Shown: piece by piece, positions 1 through 7,253 of the stretch
How positions within the stretch are numbered: the stretch's first letter is position 1
How the letters are laid out: each line of letters begins with the position of its first letter
From: Proteobacteria bacterium SPGG2
GTDB taxonomy: Bacteria > Pseudomonadota > Gammaproteobacteria > Acidiferrobacterales > SPGG2
Assembly (NCBI GenBank): GCA_001643475.1
Contig: LXTK01000229.1
Coordinates: 13,565 to 36,331, forward strand
DNA length: 22,767 nt
Direction of reading: 5' to 3'
The notes under the pieces: model-generated
The model's input: only the letters and a program-made list of their open reading frames with translations
What the model was told of the DNA's origin: nothing
Database searches by the model: none
Position numbers and translations under genes: made by a program

Positions 1-61
1 GACTCGCGCGTTCGGCCGCCGCCTTAAGTAGATCGTTCATGCCGTCGTGGCCACCGCTCAT
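1..61 (-). CDS. Partial CDS, N-terminus only (possibly a PLP-dependent decarboxylase)
   Basis: An ATG at 61 on the minus strand opens a frame that runs off the left edge. Its first residues are MSGGHDGMNDLLKAAAERAS. The start overlaps the TGA of the SDR gene by four bases (ATGA), the usual sign of translational coupling in an operon. The pattern 'M-x-D-L-L-x-x-A-A-E-R-A' resembles the N-terminal helix of pyridoxal-phosphate decarboxylases of the aromatic-amino-acid type, but twenty residues are too few to assign a family. The presence of a start is well supported; the product is a guess. Confidence 0.35.
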   Translation of the reverse strand, partial: MSGGHDGMNDLLKAAAERAS

Positions 62-834
62 GATCGTAAATACGAGGCGCCGTTTACGTCGATGATGCCC
101 CCAGTCAAGAATTCAGATCCGTCCGACGCCAAGAACAAAACGGTGTGCGCCACCTCCTCCGGTCTAGCCACACGTCCGAGGGGACTTTGGTTACGAATCT
201 CGTCTCCCCTGGGCCCCGCCAATGACTCCGCCGCCATATCAGTATCAACAAACCCAGGTGCAACGGCGTACACAAATATATTGTGCGGCGCTAGCGCTTT
301 GGCCATGGATTGACTGAAGGCGTTCAATCCCGCCTTGCTGGCACCATAAGCCGGTGCTTGTGGTTCGCCCCTGAACGCCCCGCGCGAAGAAACATTTATA
401 ATTCGCCCACCTCCTTGCTTCATCATGTGCTCAACAACACAAAAAGTCAGATTGGCGGGCCCATCCAGATTTACCGCTAGTGTCTCACGCCATAGATTGC
501 GCCATTGTTCGTAAGATGCCTCCGACACGATATGTGTTCTGAAGATACCCGCGTTGTTTACGAGAATATCGATCCGACCCATTTTGGCAATGGCTGCATT
601 AACGAAGTCCCGTGTCGCCTCAGGGTCTTTGATGTCTGCTTGCAGGACTATATGGCCATCGCCTCGCAATAGATCCAGGGTTTCGGTCGCGTTAACCTCA
701 CCTTTGTGATAGTGCACGACAACACGTGCGCCGTTGGCAGCAAACTGTTGAGCGATGGCGCGACCGATGCCACGAGAAGCGCCGGTCACGACGACTGTTT
801 TTCCGGAAAAATCCATCGGCCCGTTCTCGCTCAT
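58..834 (-). CDS. SDR family oxidoreductase (FabG-like)
   Basis: A 258-residue classical short-chain dehydrogenase/reductase of normal length. The NAD(P)-binding motif TGASRGIG lies at residues 17-24, NNAG at 93-96, the catalytic Ser at about 149-150, and Tyr163-x-x-x-Lys167 in YGASK. The C-terminus has the usual PLGR and G-G-x-x-x-D-V-N-G patterns of the 3-oxoacyl-ACP reductase-like subgroup. It oxidises or reduces a hydroxyl/keto substrate in the cytoplasm, but FabG-like SDRs outside a fatty-acid operon vary widely in substrate. It starts 10 bases after the dsbB stop and overlaps the next gene by four bases, so it sits inside a minus-strand operon. Family assignment is secure; the substrate is unknown. 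Confidence 0.93.
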   Translation of the reverse strand: MSENGPMDFSGKTVVVTGASRGIGRAIAQQFAANGARVVVHYHKGEVNATETLDLLRGDGHIVLQADIKDPEATRDFVNAAIAKMGRIDILVNNAGIFRTHIVSEASYEQWRNLWRETLAVNLDGPANLTFCVVEHMMKQGGGRIINVSSRGAFRGEPQAPAYGASKAGLNAFSQSMAKALAPHNIFVYAVAPGFVDTDMAAESLAGPRGDEIRNQSPLGRVARPEEVAHTVLFLASDGSEFLTGGIIDVNGASYLRS

Positions 835-844
835 GTGTTCTACG

Positions 845-1369
845 TTATCTCTTACCGGCCGGTAATCCGAACGTCAACAACAACCCGAACAGGGTAAGGC
901 CGCTAAATATAATCAGTGTCCAACCAGGAATACTCAACCCCAGAAACGTCCAGACGACTTCGGCACAATCACCGCTACCACGCAATACAAGCCTTATAGT
1001 CTTAGTAATAGGAAAGGCTTGTAGCATGTAATCAAGATCGACACCGCATTCGGGTACTTGGTCGGCCGGTAGATTCTGTAACCACACATGCCGACCAGCG
1101 ACGGCCGCACCGAGCCCAGCCATCAAGGCGACAAGCACACCATATATGCGACGACCAAAACTATGTGGATTGTGAATCGCAGCTACCAACAGCAACAGGC
1201 CGACGCCAAGTACGAATACACGCTGAAAAATACACAGCGGGCATGGTTCTAGGTCCATGACAAATTGAAAATACAACGCTGTCATCAGCAATGCTAGGCA
1301 AAACATAACCCCAAGCGCGAAAAGCGTGCGCGGCGACCGCAAAAGATTGTAAACCACTGACGATTCCAT
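845..1369 (-). CDS. dsbB: Disulfide bond formation protein B
   Basis: A 174-residue inner-membrane protein with the four-helix plan of DsbB. The first redox pair is Cys43-Pro-Leu-Cys46, followed by IFQR as in the Escherichia coli protein. The second periplasmic pair is Cys108 and Cys135, separated by a loop ending in GSGDCAEV-W. Hydrophobic segments lie at about 15-36, 50-66, 74-92 and 144-168. DsbB reoxidises periplasmic DsbA and passes electrons to ubiquinone. The ATG at 1369 is preceded by AGGAA about seven bases upstream and lies nine bases after the methyltransferase stop, so the two are probably cotranscribed. No dsbA is visible here. All catalytic cysteines are present, so the gene looks intact. 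Confidence 0.95.
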   Translation of the reverse strand: MESSVVYNLLRSPRTLFALGVMFCLALLMTALYFQFVMDLEPCPLCIFQRVFVLGVGLLLLVAAIHNPHSFGRRIYGVLVALMAGLGAAVAGRHVWLQNLPADQVPECGVDLDYMLQAFPITKTIRLVLRGSGDCAEVVWTFLGLSIPGWTLIIFSGLTLFGLLLTFGLPAGKR

Positions 1370-1378
1370 AACAGATTC

Positions 1379-2173
1379 CTATTTTATCGCCTCCGCGATC
1401 CACATAGTCTGATATAAGAAGGTCTCGGCGGTAATGTCTTCGGCCTCGGCTGCGGCTAAATCCAGATCACGCTGGCTCACCGCCCCCATTTCTAACAGAG
1501 AATCTGCTACCGTGGCAATGATCCCAAGCCAGTTCTGCAAGAATGCCCTACACCTTTCAGGTTCCCGGCCATGCGCGGTGATAACGTGAGGTGTAACGCG
1601 TAAATCTCGAAGACCCTGTCTTATCAGTAACGGGTACAGATTCAACGCTACCTCCGGTGAACCGCGGCCATCACCATACGCATAGTGAGTACGTGCACGG
1701 AAACACTTCATCAAATGTGTCTTATCTGGCCCACAATGGTAGCTGGCATCATGCGGCTCACTAATAATTATGCGCCCACCTGGCTTAGTGATTCGACACA
1801 TCTCGGCTATCAGTGGAATCGGATCAGGTTGATGAATCAACACACAGCGGCAAAAGGTAGCGTCCACACAACCATCAGCGAGGCCAGTATTATCGCCACC
1901 GGCCGTACGGAACTCCGTATTCTTCAGGCCCATAGTGCAAGCCTGTTTGGCGGCCGCTTCGTTTTGTTTCGATTTTACATCGATGCCAACATAGCGTCCG
2001 CGAGCAACTTGCTTTGCGATCCAGAGATTGGCACCAACCCCACTGCCGATTTCGCAAACCACATCCGTCGACGAAAACTTTATGCCAGCCGTATCGCCGT
2101 AGAGCTCGCGCTGTCGATAGAGGCGTGCCTGTTCTTGTTCACTCGCCCCTAGGGAATAGAAGGGTGCTGCCAT
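1379..2173 (-). CDS. Class I SAM-dependent methyltransferase
   Basis: A 264-residue protein with a Rossmann-type SAM-binding fold. Motif I is VCEIGSGVGAN at about residues 39-49, followed by the acidic end of strand 2 (GIDVKS), a central 'L-A-D-G-C-V-D-A-T-F-C-R-C-V' motif and the KPGGRIIISEP post-III motif. It belongs to the Methyltransf_11/25-like group acting on small molecules. It is the promoter-proximal gene of the minus-strand operon with dsbB and the SDR. No Shine-Dalgarno precedes the ATG at 2173. An AT-rich TACTAT sits only about eight bases upstream, so a very short leader is possible. The acceptor substrate cannot be told from sequence. Confidence 0.88.
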   Translation of the reverse strand: MAAPFYSLGASEQEQARLYRQRELYGDTAGIKFSSTDVVCEIGSGVGANLWIAKQVARGRYVGIDVKSKQNEAAAKQACTMGLKNTEFRTAGGDNTGLADGCVDATFCRCVLIHQPDPIPLIAEMCRITKPGGRIIISEPHDASYHCGPDKTHLMKCFRARTHYAYGDGRGSPEVALNLYPLLIRQGLRDLRVTPHVITAHGREPERCRAFLQNWLGIIATVADSLLEMGAVSQRDLDLAAAEAEDITAETFLYQTMWIAEAIK

Positions 2174-2247
2174 GGTCGAATAGTAAACGAAGTTCCCTAC
2201 CCAGCGGCAGCTTTTGGCCTAGAGATCGTATGCGTGCTCGAACCGCG

Positions 2248-2253
2248 TATAAT
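2248..2253 (+). promoter_or_regulatory. Candidate -10 box upstream of the DUF3179 gene
   Basis: A perfect TATAAT lies 40 bases before the ATG at 2294, in the spacer between divergent genes. No good -35 hexamer is seen at 16-18 bases, so this is only a candidate sigma-70 promoter. Confidence 0.35.
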
Positions 2254-2293
2254 GATTGACGCACTCGCCGGCCCTAACCGTGAAGGCATTCCT

Positions 2294-3465
2294 ATGATTG
2301 AGCCTGGTAATTCAACTGCCAGTCATTTGCTTCGATCGCGCCTGTTTCGTGTATGGTTAGCAGCGTGCGCGTTTATATATGCAGGCCTCGCGCATACTCA
2401 ACCGATGGCACCGGTGCCCGCTGTTGACCTCAGCCGGCACAGTGTACCGCTAGATGCGATCTACTTTGACACCTTCCGCCGCGATATACGGGCGGTGCCG
2501 TTAACCTTAGCGTCGCACGGACTGATCGCACATTTGCGCGATGCGATTCCACCGTTGCACCATCCTAAGTATGAGTCGCGTACTGCCGCTGACTGGTTAA
2601 CCAATGATGACATCGTTATCGGTTATGCGGCGGGCGATCAGGCATGGGCCTACCCAACCCGTATCCTCAATTTTCACGAGATCGTTAACGACACACTCGC
2701 CGGCGAACCCGTGCTGATCGCCTATTGTCCGCTGTGTGCAAGCGGCTTCGTCCTCAGCCGGCGACTGGACGATCGCGTGCTTACGTTTGGCAATACCAGC
2801 GCCCTGTACCAGTCCGACATGGTAATGCTGGACTATGAAACGGGCAGTTATTGGTGGCATGTCGCCGGCGAAGCCATCGTCGGTACACTCACCGGCGCCA
2901 GCTGGAGACCCTACCAGCAATCACAACAACATGGGAACAATGGCAAACCATATACCCACACACCAAAGTGCTGTCGCGTGACACGGGGCACCGTCGCCCT
3001 TATGAAAACCGTCCCTTTGCTCGGTATGCCGACATGCTTAATCGAGGTCGATTCGCATTTCCAGTCAGTGGCGCAGCAAGAGATGGACGCCTTTTACCCG
3101 CTACTACCGTTCTAGGCGTGAAGGTAGGCGACGCGGTACGGGCGTACCGTCTGGATGACACCGCCCCTAACGCCATTATGGATTCTCTCGGCGATCAACG
3201 ACTCGTTGTGTTTACGGCGGGCGGCGGCACTGGCGGTGCTGCCTATAAGCCTGTCGCCAGAGGCCAAAAACTTACGTTTGTACTCCGTGAGGGTAAATAC
3301 ACCGATCAGGAAACCGGCAGCGTTTGGAATCTGGCAGGAACTGCAATCGATGGGTCACTCAAGGGTACGAACCTCATACCATTGCCGACAAAAACTTCTT
3401 TCTGGTTTGCCCTCGTCGCGGCGGAACCGGACATTACAGTTTACGAAGCGGTGTCGGGTCAGTGA
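2294..3465 (+). pseudogene. DUF3179 domain protein, broken by a single frameshift
   Basis: The start at 2294 has GAAGG eight bases upstream and opens a signal-peptide-like N-terminus (hydrophobic FRVWLAACAFIYAGLA, ending near AHTQP). The mature part carries family landmarks: D-D-I-V-I-G, YCPLC, a 'FG-N-x-S-A-L-Y-Q-S-D-M-V-M-x-D' motif, then GEAIVGTLTG. From there homology moves to the next frame (QLETLPAITTTWEQW, then TKVLSRDTG), which runs to the stop at 3465. One base is missing at about 2898-2899, where GCN-CAG-CTG has become GCC-AGC-TGG. With the base restored the protein would be about 390 residues, normal for the family. In the unshifted frame translation ends at 3115. The role of DUF3179 is unknown; the protein should be exported. 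A sequencing error is an alternative explanation. Confidence 0.85.
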
Positions 3466-3734
3466 CCGACGGGAAACAAGTTTTATCTGATACCTATAAG
3501 AAAGCGCGGCGTGTCGTCGTAGCGATTGTCGGTGGCAGTGTCGTGGTTGTTGGAATCCTGATGATTGTTCTGCCTGGACCCGCCATCCTAGTCATTCCTG
3601 CTGGCCTCGCCATACTCGGTATTGAATTTACCTGGGCACGCCGCTGGTTACGCAAACTAAAAGCAAAGACACGAGAGACAATCGATTACTTTAATCGTGA
3701 TCACGAATCTTCTAACAAATCCTCCCCTCCCTAA
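3462..3734 (+). CDS. PGPGW-family small membrane protein
   Basis: The chosen start is the GTG at 3462, which overlaps the TGA of the upstream gene (GTGA), giving a 90-residue protein; upstream ATGs lie inside the DUF3179 coding region. Residues about 14-52 form one or two hydrophobic segments carrying the family signature L-P-G-P-A-I-L-V-I-P-A-G-L-A-I-L-G, followed by a tryptophan/arginine-rich stretch (F-T-W-A-R-R-W-L) and a basic, soluble tail. This matches the putative transmembrane PGPGW family, common in proteobacteria and actinobacteria, with no established function. The tight overlap implies coupling to the DUF3179 gene, so the upstream frameshift could lower its expression. Confidence 0.85.
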   Translation: MTDGKQVLSDTYKKARRVVVAIVGGSVVVVGILMIVLPGPAILVIPAGLAILGIEFTWARRWLRKLKAKTRETIDYFNRDHESSNKSSPP

Positions 3735-3746
3735 CCAGCAAACTGC

Positions 3747-3835
3747 TTCGACAACTCGGTCGCTGATCCGGCAACTGCTCCTCGACCGCTGTTCCTAACG
3801 CGGTTCTACCTCCTCCATCCATGGAGTCGTGCGTT
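3747..3835. repeat. Short copy (A) of a dispersed intergenic repeat
   Basis: This segment shares exact blocks, in the same order, with the longer copy at 6643-6943: CAACTCGGTCGCTG (3752-3765), TCCTCGACCGCTGTTCC (3779-3795), ACGCGGTTCT (3798-3807), ACCTCCTCCATC (3808-3819) and TGGAGTCGTGCGTT (3822-3835). It also contains the palindrome CTCCATCCATGGAG (3813-3826). The intervening sequence is mostly missing, so A looks like an internally deleted relative. It lies between convergent genes and its right half is translated as the C-terminus of the PhzF-like protein. No transposase and no clear target duplication are seen. Confidence 0.7.
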
Positions 3836-4766
3836 GCTCTACGGCGTCGCCAACCGCCGGAATCTCCATCGTTCCCTCACTCATTAATACCGCTGCCCCA
3901 CCAACCTGAATCTTCGTGATTTCGCCGTCTTGCTTGAACACTTCAAGCTCGAGAATGCTCGGGCGTTGCATTTCAAGCCCCTGCTCTATGGTCCAGCGTG
4001 CATAGTCCTTATCAGCTTTGTCGCGCACGCCAAGATAACCGCCGAGTGCAGCGACGGCCGAGCCAGTGGCTGGGTCTTCGTCGACACCCAAGTTGGGGGC
4101 GAACATGCGCGCATGCAGGTCGGAACCCGGCAACTCGCCATCATAGGAAAAAACGAAGATGCTAGGCGCCCAATAGGAAGAAAGCACTGCCTCCCATAGT
4201 TCTCGTTTCATCCGCGCTCGTGCCACTGTTTGGCGATCGCGTAGCGGCACAAACAAGAATTGGGTTCCACATGACACCGCCTGCGGCGCATTGTCGGCGC
4301 CTAACAGATCAGACTCCGCTAGCGAGAGCATGGTGGCAAGTTCACTTGACGATGGCGGTGGTGGGCCAAACTCAGGCAACTTTGGTGCCGTCAGTTTCGC
4401 CGTTACCGGCGTTCCATTCACGAGCTCAATAGAGACGTCTACCGGACCTGCGCCCTCCTCGAAAACGATATTCACGGGATTGGCATCAAGCGCTAGCTCG
4501 CCGATCGCTGCCAGCACAACCGCCGTGCCCACCGTCGGATGCCCAGCGAACGGAAGTTCAGCCCCGGGCGTAAAGATGCGTAGACGACGAGTATTGGCCG
4601 AATCCTTGGGCGGAAAAACGAAAACAGTTTCGGAAATGTTGAATTCGCGTGCCACTGCCTGCATCTGCGCAGATTGAAGCTCACGCGCATCAGGAAACAC
4701 TGCCACTTGATTGCCGCCAAAGGGACGATCGCTAAAGACATCGGCGGTGTAGTATTTATAACGCAT
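3795..4766 (-). CDS. PhzF family isomerase/epimerase-like protein with a repeat-derived C-terminus
   Basis: The start taken is the ATG at 4766, which overlaps the upstream VOC stop (TGATG); a GTG three bases earlier is possible. The protein is about 323 residues, longer than the usual 260-300. Family landmarks are the FGGNQVAVF N-terminus, the ISETVF motif with the catalytic-type Glu near residue 46, the F-T-P-G-x-E-L-P-F-A-G-H-P motif, and DEDPATGSA in the second half. Members are cytoplasmic diaminopimelate-epimerase-fold enzymes; PhzF itself isomerises a phenazine precursor, but most homologues have unknown substrates and no phenazine genes are seen here. The last dozen or so residues (TTPWMEEVEPR) and the TAG stop are encoded by the intergenic repeat rather than by family sequence. 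Confidence 0.88.
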   Translation of the reverse strand: MRYKYYTADVFSDRPFGGNQVAVFPDARELQSAQMQAVAREFNISETVFVFPPKDSANTRRLRIFTPGAELPFAGHPTVGTAVVLAAIGELALDANPVNIVFEEGAGPVDVSIELVNGTPVTAKLTAPKLPEFGPPPPSSSELATMLSLAESDLLGADNAPQAVSCGTQFLFVPLRDRQTVARARMKRELWEAVLSSYWAPSIFVFSYDGELPGSDLHARMFAPNLGVDEDPATGSAVAALGGYLGVRDKADKDYARWTIEQGLEMQRPSILELEVFKQDGEITKIQVGGAAVLMSEGTMEIPAVGDAVEQRTTPWMEEVEPR

Positions 4767-5155
4767 CACTTGCTATTCACGTAGTTGGATATTTCAATCA
4801 GGTTTTGATCCGGATCTCTTATGTACACCGATTTGAGGGCGCCAATCGCGCCCGTTTTATCCACGGGTCCTTCGACGATATCGATGCCGCAATCACGCAA
4901 ATGCTGCATCACTTGCTCTAGCGGCGTCTCCGTAATAAAACAAACGTCCGCTGAACCCGGTGTTGGCCGTAAGGCTCTGGGCTCAAACTCCTTGCCGGCT
5001 TGATGCAAGTTGATTTTTTGGCTGCCAAACGTCAACGCCGTGCGATTATCAGCAAACGTGACCACATCGGTGCCCAGTACCCGGGTGTAAAAATCACACG
5101 TCGCCTTGATATCGGCAACGGTGAAAACCACATGGTCCAGCCTATCGATCTTCAT
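4766..5155 (-). CDS. VOC family protein (glyoxalase/dioxygenase fold)
   Basis: The start at 5155 (MKIDRLDHVVFTV) is preferred over the upstream ATG at 5218 because the fold begins with LDHVVFTVAD and a GGAG lies about ten bases before it. The 129-residue protein has two beta-alpha-beta-beta-beta modules. Likely metal ligands are His8 in LDH, the His in INLHQAG, and the Glu in DQNLIEI. The length and the sequence F-Y-T-R-V-L-G-T-D are typical of single-chain, dimeric vicinal-oxygen-chelate proteins such as the 'virulence protein' subgroup. The reaction cannot be deduced. It is translationally coupled to the PhzF-like gene and divergent from argC. Confidence 0.85.
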   Translation of the reverse strand: MKIDRLDHVVFTVADIKATCDFYTRVLGTDVVTFADNRTALTFGSQKINLHQAGKEFEPRALRPTPGSADVCFITETPLEQVMQHLRDCGIDIVEGPVDKTGAIGALKSVYIRDPDQNLIEISNYVNSK

Positions 5156-5206
5156 GCGTTCGCGCTCCGTCAACACGTAGTCGGAATAATCGATTCTATC
5201 GCAAAC

Positions 5207-5237
5207 TTGAGACTGCATACGAATTTTGCACTACAAT
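5207..5237 (+). promoter_or_regulatory. Candidate promoter of argC
   Basis: TTGAGA at 5207-5212 and TACAAT at 5232-5237 form sigma-70-like boxes with a 19-base spacer, slightly long. The -10 box ends about 50 bases before the argC start at 5289. The region separates argC from the divergent VOC gene. Confidence 0.4.
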
Positions 5238-5288
5238 CGCGCAGTGTGGCTTCGCGCCCACGTCAGTGAGTCTCTTTGGGATCGGTTG

Positions 5289-6344
5289 ATGATAAAGGTC
5301 GGAATTGTCGGTGCAAGCGGTTACATGGGGGGTGAGGCCTTGCGGGTGTTGCTCGATCACGCCGGCGTCAACGTCGCCTGGGGCACGAGCAGAACCCCTT
5401 CCCCGATTGAGGAGCACCACCCAAACCTGTACGGCACAGGGTTTGAGCTCATTCACCTCGATGATGCGACACCGTGTGACGTTGTCTTTCTCGCCCTGCC
5501 GACGACAGCATCCATCGAAGCCGCGGCAAAATTTCTTGACCAAGGTTGCAAGGTCATAGACCTAGGATCTGCCTTCCGCCTTTCGGACCGAGTGGTGTGG
5601 GAGTCGGTTTACGGACAGACTCACAGCGACTGGCCGTTGGCGCAAGAGGCTGTCTATGGCATTACCGAGCTGCATAAAGACGAAATTGCCAAGGCAAGGT
5701 TGGTGGCAAATCCGGGATGCTTTTCCTCAGCTGCTATCCTGGGACTGGCGCCATTGATCAAAGAAGGCCTGATCGACGAGAGCAAGATCGTCGTCGATGG
5801 TCTTTCAGGCACGGCTGGGGCTGGTGCCGAACTCTCGCGCGCCGCCCACCACCCCGAAATCGGCAACAATCTGATTCCTTATAATGTCGTTAATCACCGA
5901 CATACATTTGAGATGGAACAGGAACTTTCAGCGTTGGCGGACAATAGGGTGCATGTGCACTTTACACCAACCTATGTCCCCATCGTTCGCGGTATTCTCG
6001 ACGTGTGCCATGCATTCCCCAAGAAAACGATGTCGCGCGATGCCATCATCGAGATCTACCGCGAGTTTTACGCCAACGAACCCTTTATTGAAGTGTACGA
6101 CCGCCCCAAGGATCCGAAAGCGTCCTGGCAGTACAAACCCTACCCGTGGGTCAGTACCGTGGCCGGCACGAACTATTGTTTCATCGGCGTAGACGTGGAT
6201 GAGGCGCGTGGGCGTATCGTCGTATTCAGCGCGCTCGACAGCATCGGCAAGGGTGGTGCGCAAGTCGGTATTGAGAACATGAACCTGATGTTTGGTTTAG
6301 AGCGTACGACTGGACTCACACGGCGAGGCGCGCATCCAAACTAA
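5289..6344 (+). CDS. argC: N-acetyl-gamma-glutamyl-phosphate reductase
   Basis: The protein starts at MIKVGIVGASGYMGGEALRV (ATG at 5289), giving 351 residues, the usual ArgC length. The N-terminal G-x-x-G-Y-x-G NAD(P) motif is followed by VIDLGSAFRL, the catalytic cysteine motif NPGCF, and the 'G-L-S-G-T-A-G-A-G' and HHPEI segments before a VNHRHTFEMEQEL motif containing the second catalytic His. The enzyme reduces N-acetylglutamyl phosphate to the semialdehyde in arginine synthesis, in the cytoplasm. The HRHTFEMEQEL segment resembles the branch that includes LysY-type reductases of amino-group-carrier pathways, so a related acyl-phosphate substrate is possible. It stands alone here, without other arginine genes, and ends three bases before the convergent GNAT remnant. 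Confidence 0.93.
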   Translation: MIKVGIVGASGYMGGEALRVLLDHAGVNVAWGTSRTPSPIEEHHPNLYGTGFELIHLDDATPCDVVFLALPTTASIEAAAKFLDQGCKVIDLGSAFRLSDRVVWESVYGQTHSDWPLAQEAVYGITELHKDEIAKARLVANPGCFSSAAILGLAPLIKEGLIDESKIVVDGLSGTAGAGAELSRAAHHPEIGNNLIPYNVVNHRHTFEMEQELSALADNRVHVHFTPTYVPIVRGILDVCHAFPKKTMSRDAIIEIYREFYANEPFIEVYDRPKDPKASWQYKPYPWVSTVAGTNYCFIGVDVDEARGRIVVFSALDSIGKGGAQVGIENMNLMFGLERTTGLTRRGAHPN

Positions 6345-6347
6345 CCA

Positions 6348-7213
6348 TCAGACCGGTGCCGTCATCAATAAGATATTACCCGTGTATTGTATCAATTTGT
6401 GCGGGACTACCGCGGCACGATCAACGGTCTTAAAACCGTTGCGTTCGTAGAGGCGCATAGCATCCGTGTTCTGCTCGAACACAAGCAGACTGAGCTCGTT
6501 GAATCCTCTGCCTTGTGCCTGGCTACGAGCGATAGTTAGCAGCTTCGCCCCCAGCCCTTGTCCTCAAAACTCTGGAAAAAATGCCATCGCGCAGATGTAC
6601 CACGACCCCGGTGCCTCCAAACTATACGGCGCTAATACTTGATCCTCGACCGCTGTTCCGGCAACTCGGTCGCTGCTCCTCGACCGCTGTTCCAGACGCG
6701 GTTCTCGGCAACTGCTCTCGGCGCTGCTCTAACTCCTGTATCCCTGCAGTCGTACCTCCTCCATCTGACCTCCAGGCGACCGACAGGGATGTCGGAAATT
6801 AGGGCAATGCAAGGAGCGATTGCCGAGACGGCGGAAATGCAAAAGGAGTGTAGGCCGCTTCTGCGCATCCCTGCGCCCGCGGCATTAGTGCATCCATGCA
6901 CGTCAGAACAATCCTAGCCGTGGAGTCGTGCGTTTCGGCTAGGCTCACCCACTTCATCAGCAATGAGAAAGGTCACCAGTACACCCATCACTTAGTCGTC
7001 TTGGCTTGCGACGATACAGTTTTTGTAGGTAAAAACGGTCCTGTCACTCGCGTAGCGGCGCTCACCAATCTCAATTGGGCTTAGCCCAGGATAGTCCACC
7101 TGCATCGTTGTCCAGGTATATTCAGCCACACCACCCGAAGCGATCTTGAGCAAGCGAGCAATATCGTAGCAATCCTCAATGGTTGCTGGTCTAAAGGGGG
7201 CTTCGACAATCAT
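6348..7213 (-). pseudogene. GNAT family acetyltransferase split by a repeat insertion
   Basis: The N-terminal half starts at 7213 and encodes FRPATIEDCYDIARLL, then ASGGVAEY, up to IVASQDD. A TAA at 6994-6992 interrupts it, and the same frame continues as V-M-G-V-L-V-T-F-L-I-A-D-E-V-G-E-P-S-R-N to about 6932. Homology resumes at 6644 with DQVLAPYSLEAPGSWYICAM, then AFFPEF, a TGA (6566-6564) where an Arg codon is expected, GQGLGAKLL (acetyl-CoA P-loop), the ELSLLVFEQNTDAMRLYERN motif and GF, with the stop at 6348. Removing 6645-6931 gives about 192 codons, a normal GNAT length. Two nonsense codons plus the insertion make it clearly dead. It lies 40 bases after the cupin gene, so it was probably the last gene of that unit. 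The original acceptor is unknown. Confidence 0.88.
6643..6943. repeat. Long copy (B) of the dispersed intergenic repeat, inserted in a GNAT gene
   Basis: About 290 bases separate the two halves of the GNAT gene. They share ordered exact blocks with copy A: CAACTCGGTCGCTG (6662-6675), TCCTCGACCGCTGTTCC twice (6643-6659 and 6677-6693, a 34-base period), ACGCGGTTCT (6696-6705), ACCTCCTCCATC (6754-6765) and TGGAGTCGTGCGTT (6921-6934). Inside are several hairpin-forming stretches: CGGTCG/CGACCG, CCGACAGGGATGTCGG (6780-6795) and GTGCATCCATGCAC (6888-6901). An 8-base perfect inverted repeat (6913-6920 and 6936-6943) flanks the shared 14-mer at the right end. No ORF convincingly encodes a protein, so it looks non-autonomous, like REP/MITE-type elements. 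Confidence 0.75.
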
Positions 7214-7253
7214 GGCGCTAGTTAGAGGTAATGCTCGTGTCGCCGTGGCATGC

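Noticed and set aside
1685..2152. 155-codon plus-strand open frame over the methyltransferase
   Set aside because: It lies entirely antisense to a clearly homologous methyltransferase and shows no domain, so it is a shadow frame.
3813..3826. CTCCATCCATGGAG palindrome as a transcription-factor operator
   Set aside because: It lies inside the repeat and within coding sequence at the end of a gene, and a similar palindrome (6888-6901) lies in the other copy, so it is better explained as part of the element.
4291..4677. 128-codon plus-strand open frame over the PhzF-like gene
   Set aside because: Low-complexity Ser/Ala composition and full antisense overlap with a conserved gene.
4493..4741. 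82-codon minus-strand frame overlapping the PhzF-like gene in another frame
   Set aside because: Same-strand shadow of the conserved PhzF-like frame, without a ribosome site or homology.
6643..6693. Possible CRISPR-like array (17-base unit at a 34-base period)
   Set aside because: Only two units, and the spacer-like part is itself shared with the other copy of the repeat; no cas genes are present.
6632..6917. Open frames of about 90 codons on both strands within the long repeat
   Set aside because: They follow the repeat's palindromes, match no family I know, and their ends do not correspond to gene-like starts; the DNA repeat explains them.
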